From Methylobacteriaceae bacterium (lineage in GTDB: Bacteria; Pseudomonadota; Alphaproteobacteria; Rhizobiales; Beijerinckiaceae), in assembly GCA_947444195.1 (NCBI GenBank), contig CANEZL010000031.1, positions 1 through 62,348 on the forward strand: 62,348 bases of DNA. The letters run 5' to 3'. Numbering within the stretch: the stretch's first letter is position 1; every line of letters starts with the position of its first letter. A program made the translations under genes and the position numbers. Shown here piece by piece: positions 16,668-25,700 of this stretch. Under the pieces are notes generated by a model. The model saw only the letters and a program-made list of their open reading frames with translations. It searched no databases and was not told the origin of the DNA.

Positions 16668-17852
16668 TCAGTGCCGCGATGTGCTCTCCCGCACGCGGGC
16701 CGCCGCCAGGCCCGCGAGGACGAGGCCCGCGAGCGCCAGGGGCGCCATCAGCGCGAAGGCGAGGGGGCCGCCCGCCCGGTAGGCGAAGCCGGTGAGCACG
16801 GTGGCGAGGGCCGACACGGTGGCGTTGACGGCGCTGAGCGTCCCCTGCGCCCGGCCCCGCGCGCCCTCGGGGCTGAATCCCGACACCGCCGCCATCGCCC
16901 CGAGCTGGGTGGCGCCGAAGGTGAAGCCGTGCAGGGCCTGGAGGGCGACGAGGGCGGGCAGCCACTCCCCGAAGGCGTAGAGGCCGAGGGCCCGGACCAG
17001 GGCGGCGAGGCCGCCCATCGCCAGGAGCCGGAAGGGGCTGCGCCAGCGGGCGGGCAGGCGGCCGATGCCGGCGAAGAGCAGGATCTCCGAGACCACCCCC
17101 ACCGCCCAGAGCCCGCCGACGGTGGCGGTGCCGTGGCCGTGGCTCGTCCAGTGGATGCTGCCGAAGCTGTAGATCGCCGCGTGGCTCGCCTGGATCGCCG
17201 CGGCGGCGCCGATGCAGAGCCAGAGATGCCGGGGCAGGGCGGGCCGGCCGCCCGCGGGCGCCGGGGCCTGGGGCGGGGCGACGGTGCGGCTCGCATGGGC
17301 CACCGCGCTCGCGAGCAGGGCGAGGCCGGTGAGGAGGAGGGGCACCGCCACCTCCCCGCCGAGGGCGCCGAGCAGGGCGCCGCCCACGAGGTTGGCGGCG
17401 AGAAAGGCCACCGAGCCCGACATCCGGATGCGCGCGTAGTCGAGGCGCGGCCATTGCCGCACGGCGGCGAGGGTGAGGTAGTCGATGCTCGGGACCAGGG
17501 GCGCGCCCGCCACGGCGTTGGCGACGACGAGGAGCGCCAGAAGCGGCCAGCCGAGCGGCGCGGCTGCCGGCATCAGCAGGTAGGTCAGCGCCAGCCCGAG
17601 GCTGCCCGCCACCAGGAGGCGGCGGGGCCCGACGCCGCGGTCGATCAGGCCCATCAGCGGGGCGGTGGCGACGATGCGCGTCGCGATCGGCAGCGCCAGC
17701 AGCAGGCCGATCACGCCCGGATCGAGGCCGAGCGCGTCGAGCCAGACCGGCATGAACGGCATGGCGATGCCGATCTCCACGAACACCACGGCGTAGAGCA
17801 GCGACAGGCGGGCCGGGCCGGCGGCCGGGAGGGGCGGGTGGGTCGCGGACAA
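16668..17852 (-). CDS. MFS transporter (MFS_1-like/HcaT type)
   Basis: A 394-residue major facilitator protein with about 12 membrane helices. The opening LLYAVVFVEIGIAMPFMPVWL and the loop LIDRGVGPRRLL are like the MFS_1-like group that includes phenylpropionate permease HcaT. Substrate cannot be told. The start is TTG 17852, the only reasonable initiator close to the first helix. It stands alone, head-to-head with the CheZ-like gene. Confidence 0.8.
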   Translation of the reverse strand: MSATHPPLPAAGPARLSLLYAVVFVEIGIAMPFMPVWLDALGLDPGVIGLLLALPIATRIVATAPLMGLIDRGVGPRRLLVAGSLGLALTYLLMPAAAPLGWPLLALLVVANAVAGAPLVPSIDYLTLAAVRQWPRLDYARIRMSGSVAFLAANLVGGALLGALGGEVAVPLLLTGLALLASAVAHASRTVAPPQAPAPAGGRPALPRHLWLCIGAAAAIQASHAAIYSFGSIHWTSHGHGTATVGGLWAVGVVSEILLFAGIGRLPARWRSPFRLLAMGGLAALVRALGLYAFGEWLPALVALQALHGFTFGATQLGAMAAVSGFSPEGARGRAQGTLSAVNATVSALATVLTGFAYRAGGPLAFALMAPLALAGLVLAGLAAARVRESTSRH

Positions 17853-18027
17853 GACCGTGCGGCGTGTGCGGGAGAGACGGGCCGTAAGCGCCCGTTAAAC
17901 CGGTTCTGTCAAATTGCCGGCAGTGCGCGAGCCTTCGGTGGATCTCGCGAAAAGTCCGGCTGCGGACGTTTCGCGAGCGACATCGACCCGGCCCGCGTGC
18001 TGCGTATCGCCCGCAGGGACGCGTATC

Positions 18028-19161
18028 ATGTCCGGCCACCAATCCCCCAGCCTGTTCACGCCCGACGCGTACGACGTGATCGCGTCGGCGATGAACGAGA
18101 GCGAGCGCGGCCGGTGGTTCCTCGGCGAGCATGCGCGGCGCAACCGCGGGCCCGACACCGAGATGCTCCTCGGCGCCATCGCGCGCCTCGAGCAGGCGGT
18201 GAGCAGCCAGCGGCCCCCGGACGATGTCGGGCACCTGCGCGGCAACCTCCTCGACATGGCCAACGCGATCAGCCGCACCAAGTCGGAGATCGCGGCGATC
18301 AGCACGGCGGATACCGACAACAGCCGGCTCGGCGGCGCGACCTCGGCGCTCGACGCGATCGTGCGCACCACGGAGCGGGCGACCTCGGAGATTCTCGGCG
18401 CCGCCGAGGAGGTGCAGGAGGTGGCCTGGACCCTGCGCGAGCGCGGGATCGAGTCCGCGGTCTGCGACCGGCTCGACCGCCACGCCACGCAGATCTACAC
18501 CGCCTGCTCGTTCCAGGATCTCACCGCGCAGCGCACCGGCCGCATCGTCCACACCCTCCGCTACCTGGAGGACCGCCTGAAGGCGATGATCGCGATCTGG
18601 GACACCGACGCGGACCGGGTCCCGCCGGGCCCGGACCGGGCCGCGCCCGCGCCGCTCGACCTCTGCCAGAGCGACGTGGACCGCTTCATCGACATGCCCG
18701 CCGCCGAGGCGGCCGAGCCGACGAAGTCCCGCCTCCTCGACGCCGACGACGCCGTGGACTTCCTGCCGGAGGCGATCCCGGCCGACGACGCGATCCCGAC
18801 CGACGCGGCGATGGCCGCGCCGGACGAGACGGACCTGCCGGGGATGGATGCCTTCGCGGCCGAGCCGGACACCCTCGCGGGATTCGACGGCCCCGCCGAG
18901 GCGTCCGGGGAGAGCGCGGCCGAGGAGGAGACCGGGCTCGCCGACCCCGTCGCCACGATGGACGAGGCCGATCTCGCCTGGGGCGAGGCCGATGCGGCGG
19001 GCGCCGAGCCGGAGCCTGCCGAGGCGCAGGCCGCCGCGACCGCGGCCGAGGAGCCGCGCCCGGCCGCCGCGCCCGCGGCTCCCGCCGCCGTCGCGGGCGC
19101 GCCCGATCTCGACGACATCGACCTCCTCAGCATCGAGGAGAAGCTCGCCCTGTTCTCCTGA
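18028..19161 (+). CDS. CheZ-like protein phosphatase with acidic tail
   Basis: A 377-residue protein. The N-terminal 200 residues are helical and include ACSFQDLTAQRTGRI, matching the CheZ active-site signature FQDLTGQ whose Gln attacks phospho-CheY. Helices before and after (ISRTKSEIAAIS, VHTLRYLEDRL) fit the CheZ four-helix dimer. The C-terminal 170 residues are Ala/Asp/Glu/Pro-rich and probably disordered, ending DIDLLSIEEKLALFS, a possible CheY-binding peptide as at the end of CheZ. ATG 18028 is used in preference to an upstream in-frame start because of the CAGGGA site. No chemotaxis genes are adjacent. Confidence 0.7.
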   Translation: MSGHQSPSLFTPDAYDVIASAMNESERGRWFLGEHARRNRGPDTEMLLGAIARLEQAVSSQRPPDDVGHLRGNLLDMANAISRTKSEIAAISTADTDNSRLGGATSALDAIVRTTERATSEILGAAEEVQEVAWTLRERGIESAVCDRLDRHATQIYTACSFQDLTAQRTGRIVHTLRYLEDRLKAMIAIWDTDADRVPPGPDRAAPAPLDLCQSDVDRFIDMPAAEAAEPTKSRLLDADDAVDFLPEAIPADDAIPTDAAMAAPDETDLPGMDAFAAEPDTLAGFDGPAEASGESAAEEETGLADPVATMDEADLAWGEADAAGAEPEPAEAQAAATAAEEPRPAAAPAAPAAVAGAPDLDDIDLLSIEEKLALFS

Positions 19162-19273
19162 GCGGACGAAGGGCCGCGCCCGACGCGGCCGGGCGAGAGG
19201 GTGCCGCGGCCCGCCGATCGGGTGTAGAGCCGCGGCCTCGTCCCCGCTGAGGCGCCCGCGCGACCCTTCCCCG

Positions 19274-19720
19274 ATGGCTCCGATCCTGCACCTGTTCAAG
19301 CTCTCCGTGGGGCCCGCCTCGATCGCGGATCTGGAGGCGCGGCAGGCGCGGCTGCGGGCGGAGGCCGTCGCCACCGGCCGCGACGTCGCGCCGGTCCACG
19401 TCACGCGCATGGTCCCCTCCCGCCGGGCCGAGATCGCCGGGCGCGGCTCGATTTACTGGGTGATCAAGGGAAACCTGTGCTGCCGCCAGGAGATCGCGGC
19501 CATCGAGCCCGTCACCGGCACGGACGGCATCCCGCGCTGCCGCCTGGTCCTGGGCCCGGCCATCGTGCCGGTGGCGCCGCGGCCCTGCCGCCCGTTCCAG
19601 GGCTGGCGCTACCTCACCGCCAAGGACGCGCCCGCCGATCTCGACGCGCGCGCGGCCGGCGACCTCGCCGCGATGCCCGAGACGCTCCGGCGCGAACTCG
19701 TGGGCCTCGGCCTGCTCTGA
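19274..19720 (+). CDS. DUF1489 family protein
   Basis: A 148-residue protein starting MAPILHLFKLSVG, the typical start of DUF1489, a family of unknown function found in Alphaproteobacteria. It contains YWVIKGNLCCRQEI and CRPFQGWRYL, family-conserved segments with paired cysteines. No membrane segment. It is convergent with the giant coiled-coil gene. Function is unknown and the neighbours do not help. Confidence 0.82.
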   Translation: MAPILHLFKLSVGPASIADLEARQARLRAEAVATGRDVAPVHVTRMVPSRRAEIAGRGSIYWVIKGNLCCRQEIAAIEPVTGTDGIPRCRLVLGPAIVPVAPRPCRPFQGWRYLTAKDAPADLDARAAGDLAAMPETLRRELVGLGLL

Positions 19721-19765
19721 TCCCGTCCGGATGACGGGAACCCGCGGAGGCCGCACCCCCGCGGG
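19721..19765. terminator. Two short hairpins between convergent genes
   Basis: TCCCGTC (19721-19727) pairs with GACGGGA (19733-19739), and CCCGCGG (19741-19747) with CCGCGGG (19759-19765). They fill the gap between the DUF1489 stop and the end of the convergent coiled-coil gene and may terminate one or both transcripts. There is no T-run. Confidence 0.4.
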
Positions 19766-19776
19766 CTTGCCCCCGA

Positions 19777-22700
19777 TCAGGCCCCCTCGAAGCGCCCGCT
19801 CGCATGGGCGAGCATCGTGTAGACCTTGCCCGTCTCCGAGGTGAGGTAGGCGTCGGCCCGGCGCGTGTCGGGGTCGTTCTTCATCACGTCCCCGAGCAGG
19901 CGCTCGAACTCGCCGACGTAGCGGTCGATCGCCCGGCGGAACTCGGCATCCGCCCGGTAGCGCCGCTGGATCTCGGCGAAGGCCTGGCGCCCCTGCGCGG
20001 TGTAGATGCGCGGGTCGAACAGGTTGGCCTCGCCGCGCCGGTAGCGGTCCCAGAGGTCCACCGCCGTGCGGTGCTCGATCATCCGCCCGATGTCGTTGGC
20101 GATGGCTTCCAGGGCGCGCGAGGGGTCGGCCGCCGGCTGCTGGGTCCCGCGCTGGGGCGGGACCGGAGCCGGAGCCTCGTCCTCGTCGAGGGAGGCGCGG
20201 GTGAGCAGGTCGGAGAGCCAGCCGCTCTTGTCGCCGCCGGCCTGCGTCTGCGGCCGCGCCACCTCGATCCGCGCGGGCGCTGCCGTGCGGGCGGCGGGCT
20301 GGGCCGCCGGCCGCGGAGCCTGGGTCCGGGCCACGGCCGGGGCGGCCTTGGGCGCGGGCCTCGCGGCCTGGGCAGGGACCTGCGCTGGGGCCTGGGCGGG
20401 CGCCGCGCTCGCCGGGCGCCGCGGCTCCGCGGCTTGGGGCTGGGGCTGGGGCTGGGGCTGGGCCACGTCGACGGTGCGGCTCGACTTGGCGACGAGGGCC
20501 GAGAGCTCGGTCAGCGCCTTGATCTGGTCCGAGACGACCCGGCGCATCTCGCCCGTGGCGTCCTGCGTCTCGCGGGGGATCTCCAGCACCCCGCGGGCGA
20601 GGTCGGCGCGGGTGGCCTCCAACTCGCCGCGCACGGCGACCGCCATCTCCCGCAGGGAGGCCACCGCCTCGCCGAAGCGGGCCTGCGCCGCCTCGAAGCT
20701 GGCGCGCATCTCCTGCGAGGCCGCCTCGATCGCCGCGCGGACGGCGTGGGCCGCCCGCTCGCCCTCGGTGCCGGCCTCGCCGCCGAGGCCCTGGAAGGCG
20801 CTCGTCACGGCCGCTCCCGCTTCCTGCGCCGAGCGCGTCAGGCTGGCCCCGACGGTGTCGGCGCGCTCCTCCGCGTGGCGCATGCTGCGCTCGATGCCCT
20901 CGGCGAAGGCGCGGGTCCGGTCCTCCAGGGCGCCGGAGCGCGCCTCGAGCCCGGCGAGCGCCGCCTCGACGGCGCCCTCCCGGCCCGCCAGGGTGGCGGC
21001 GAGCCGCTCCTCGATCGCGGCGAGGGCGCCGGCGGCCTTGTCCAGGTTCTCCACATGCGCGGTGGATTGCAGGCCGAGGGAGCGACCGCGGTCGTCCAGG
21101 GTCTCGGCGAGGCCGGCGGCCTCGCGCACGGCGCCCTCGGCCACCGCCTGAAGGGCGCTGACCTGCGCGGCGACGCCGTCGCTGGCCTGTCCGGTCCGCG
21201 TGGCGATCTCGCCGAGCGCCTCCTGGATCTGCTGCACCCGGCCGGCGAGATCCTGCTCGATCGCGCCGAGATTGCCCCCGGCCTCCGCGATCAGCTCGCG
21301 CAGGGCTCCGTTGGCGCCGTCGATGCGGGTGAGCATGTTGCCGAGGTCGCGCCGCAGGCGCTCGTTGGTCTCCCCGAGCCCGGCGATGGCGCGGGTCGCG
21401 CCCTCCTCGACGGCCTCGCGCAGGACGCGGGCCGATTCCCGCGACTGGGCGGCCAGGACCTCGGTCCGCTCGCGCAGGGCCTCGATCAGCGGCATGCCGG
21501 TCTCGGCAAGCGCCCGCTCGATGGCCTGGCCGCGGGTGTCGAGGGTGCTGGCCAGTTCGAGGACGGGGCCGTCGATGGTCGCGCGCAGGCGCTCGACCTG
21601 GCGCTCCACGGCGTGGCTCGCCGCGTCGCCGTGGGCGGCGACGCTGGCGACCAGGGCGCCGCCCTTCTCCTCGATGGTGCGGACCAGGGCCTCGGCGCCC
21701 TCGGCGAGGCGGCGGGAGAGGGCCTCGCCGCGCGCGTCGACCAGGGTGCCGAGGGCGCCCGCGCGCCGCTCGAAGGTGTCGGCGATCGCGGCCCCGCGCT
21801 CGTCCAGCAGCTTGGCGACCGCGCCGTTGCGCTCGTCCAAAGCCGCGGCGAGCGCCGCGGTATGGGCCTCGGCCAGCGCCGCGTGGTTGCGGGCGCGCTC
21901 GTCGAGGGCCGCGACGAGGCTCGTCATGCGCTCGTCCACGAGGCCGGCGAAGGCGTCGTGCCGGTCGTCGAAGGCCGTGGCGAGGGCGTCGCCCCGGGCC
22001 GCCACGAGGCTCGCGAACAGCTTCATCCGGCTGTCGATGCGCTGGGTGAAGGCCTCGCTGCGTGCATCGACCGCCTGGGTCAGGGCGCTGCCGCGCTCCT
22101 CGACCTCGCGGGCGAGGGCGTCGGTGCGCGCGCCGACCACGGCGTCGAGGTCGCGCAGGCGGGCGTCGAAGGTGGCGGCGAGCGCCTGGGCGCGGCTCTC
22201 CACGGCGTCGCCGAGGTCGAAGCTGCGGCTGTCGAGGAGGTCGCGGATGGTGGTCCGCGTCTCCTCGAACAGGGCGCGCAGGCCCGCCGTGCTGGTCTCC
22301 ACCGTCTCCGTCAGGGCGCGGCTGCGCTCCGTCACCAGGGTGTCGAGGCCGGTCTGGGCCTCCTCGAACAGGGTGCGCAGGCGGCCCGTGCGGGTGTCGA
22401 GGCTGTCGGCCATCTGGCGCTCGCGCGCCTCGATGAGCCCGGTGAAGGCCGCGGGCGCCTCCGCCAGCAACTCGCGCAGGGTCTGGACGCGCACGTCCAG
22501 GGCGCCGGTGAAGCGGGTCTCGTGGTCCTCGGCGATGCCGTCGAGGGTGGTGCGGGCCTCGGCGAGGAGGCCCTGCAGCCGCTCCGCGCGGGCGTCCAGG
22601 CTCTGGGCGAGGGCCCGCTCACGGGTCTCCATCAGGCCGCCGATCTGGGCGGGCACCGCGTCGAGCAGGCCGCGCAGGGCCTGAACCTGACCCTCGACCG

Positions 22701-25700
22701 CGCCGCCGACGCGCTGGCCATGCCCCTCGACCATCGCGTCGAGGTCTCCCTGCGCCCGGTCGAGCAGGCCGCGCAGGCGCTCGGCACCGTCGGCCAGACT
22801 CCGGCCGAGCTCGCGCTCGCGGGTCTCGATGAGGCCGGCGATGGCGGCGGGGGCCTCGTCCACGAGGCTCCGCAGGGCATGGATGCGCGCATCCACGGTG
22901 CCGGTGAGGCGGTCACCCTGGCCGGAGAGGGCGGTCTCGGCCTCGTCGAGGAGACCGCGCAGGCGCTCGGTGCCGGTCTCCAAGCTCCGGGCGAGGCTGC
23001 GCTCGCGGGTTTCGATGAGGCCGGCGATGGCGGCGGGGGCCTCGTCCATCAGGCCGCGCAGGGCGTTGATCCGGTCCTCCACCGTGCCGGTGAGGCGGTC
23101 GCCCTGGCCCGAGATCGCCGTGGTGAGGGCGGTGTGCGCCTCGTCGAGGAGGCCGCGCAGGCGCTCGGTGCGGGCGTCCAGGCTATCGGCCAGCTGCCGC
23201 TCGCGCGCCTCGAGCAGGCCGCCGATGGCGGCGGGGGCCTCGTCGAGGAGGGCGCGCAGGGCCCGGACCCGCTGGTCCACGCTGCTGGCGAGGCTCCGGC
23301 TGTGGCCGGTGGCCGCCGCCTCCAGCGCCGCGTTGGCGGCGTCGAACAGGCCGCTCAGGGTCTCGGTGCGCGCGTCGAGGGAGCGGTTCAGGCGCTCGCC
23401 GCGCCCATCCACGGCCGCGTCCAGGGCCGCGAGGCGCTGCTCGAACAGCTCGCCGAGGAAGCGCGTGCGGGATTCCAGCGCCTCGGAGGCGCCGCCCAGC
23501 GCGGTCTCGATCGCCGCGACGAGGTCGCGCCCGCGGTCGTCCAGGGCGTCGTGCAGGGGTCCGATCCGCCCGTCGAGGTTGCTCGCGAGGGTGGTGGCGT
23601 GGTTGTCGAGCAGGCCGCGGATCTGGTTCGTGCGCTCGTCGAGGAGGTCGTGCACCGTGCGCACGCCCTCGTCGAGCAGGCTGCTGATGTCCGAGGTGCG
23701 GGTGGCGAGCGTCCGGCCGAGGCGTCCCTCGCCGTTGTCGAGCATGTGCTCGGCATCCGCGATGGTCTGCTGCAGGCGGGCGAGCACGCTCTCGCCGCGC
23801 TGCTCGATGAGCTCGGCGAGCGAGGTGCCGCCGCGGTCGAACAGGCGGCCGAGATCGGTGATGCGGGTGCCGATGGCGCCGAACACGGCGCGGCCCTTCT
23901 CGTCGAGTTCCGACGACATCGCGGCGGTGCGCTCGTCGATGAGGCGGCCGAGCAGGTCCGAGCGCTCGCTGAAGGCGGCGCGCACGGCTTCCGTGCGCTC
24001 GGCCAGCGCCGCGTCGGCGCCCCGCGCCCGCTCCTCGACCAGGGCGACGAGGTCCTGCACGCGGGCGGCGAGGGCCGCGTCGAGATGGCCGGTGCGGCTC
24101 TCCAGGCTGCGCTCGAAGGCGGTGACCCGCTCGTCCAGGACGCGGTCGAGGCCGCCGGTGCCGCGCTCCACCGCGGCGACGAGGTCGCGGGTGCGGGCGG
24201 CGAGCTCCGCGTCCACCGCGCGGCTGCGCTCCTCGATGAGGCCGACGGCGTCGAGGGCGTCCCGGCCGAAGCGCTCGTCGAGGAGACGGCTGCGCTCGTC
24301 CAGGGCGGTGCCGATGGCCTCCAGCCGGCCGATCACGCCGCTGTCGAGGCGGCCGGCGCTCGCCTCCAGCTGGCGGCCGAGCTCCGCCGTCTGCCGGTCG
24401 AGGCGGTCGGCGATCTCGGCGGCGCGGGCGGTGACGGCCTGCGCCAGGGACTCGGTGCGGCCGTCCAGGGTCTGGACGAGGTCGCGCCCGCCCTCGGCCA
24501 TGATGCGCGCCATCTCGCCGCTGCGCTGGATCAGCGCCTCGTTGAGGGTGGTCGCGCGGGCGCCGAGATGCCCGTCGATATGGGTCACGAGCTTGGCGAA
24601 GGTCTCGCCGATCTCCGCCGAGCGGGCGGCGGCGCGCTCTTCCAGGGCGCCGAGATGGGTGTCCACCACCGCCTGCGCGTCGCGGGCGCGCTCGGCGATG
24701 CGGTCGATGACGGCCGGGCCCTCCACGGTGACGAGGCGGTCCATGGCGCCGAGGCGGGTGTCGACGGTCTCGCCCAGCACCTGGCTGCCGCGGCTGATGC
24801 GGTCGGCCAGGATGTCGCCCCGGGCGATGGTCTCCTGCAGGGCCGCGAGGCGGTCGCCGAGCGTGGCGTCGAGGGCCTTCACGCGGCCGTCGGCGGTCTC
24901 GGCGATGGTGGCGCCGGTCTGGCTCAGGGTGTCGGCGATGCGCGCGCCCTGCGTGGCCACGGCCAGCACGATGTCGCGGCCGGTGCCGGCGATGCGGGCG
25001 TGGGTCTCCTCGGCATGGCTGGTGAGCAGGTCGGCGACGCCGCGGCCATGGCTGCCCAGCGCGCTCTCGATCTCGCCGAGGCGCGCGGCGAGGTCGCGCT
25101 CCACCTGGCCCGCCGCCTTGGCGAGGGTGCCCGCGGCGCTGCCGGTGCGGCTCTCCAGCTCGCTGCCGAGGCGCTCCAGGGCGGCGCGGATCGCGGCCAC
25201 CGCCGCCTCGGCCTGCGCGCCGAGGTCGTCGCCGACCCGCGCGGTGCCGGCCCGCAGCTGCTGCAGGCTGCCCGCGGTGCGCGCCTCCACCGTATCGCCG
25301 ACCTCGGCGGTGATGCGGCGCAGTTCCGCCAGGCTCTCGGCCACGGTGGCGACCATGGCGTCGGTGCGGGCGGCGGCGGCCCCCTGCGCGTCGTCGCTCG
25401 CGGCGGCGAGGCGCTCGGCGGCCGTCTCCGTGCGCGCGGCCAGGGTGTCGGCGAAGGCGGCGAGGCGCCGCTCGAAGATCTGGACGACCTCGACGGTGCG
25501 CGTCTCCAGCTCGCCGGTGGTGTCGGCGGCGGTGCGGCGCAGGGTCTCGACGCTCTGCGCGAGCGCCGCCGTCATCGCGGCGGTGCGAGCCTCGCTGCCG
25601 TCCTGCGCCACGCGGGCGGCCAGGGTCAGGCTCGCGGTCGCGGCATCGGTCTGCTCGGCGAGGTTGCGCGACAGGGCGCCGAGGCGGTCCTCCAGGAGCT

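Noticed and set aside
15418..19410. A minus-strand frame of 1,330 codons upstream of mlaE
   Set aside because: Only the last part is MlaE; the rest is antisense to the MFS, CheZ-like and DUF1489 genes.
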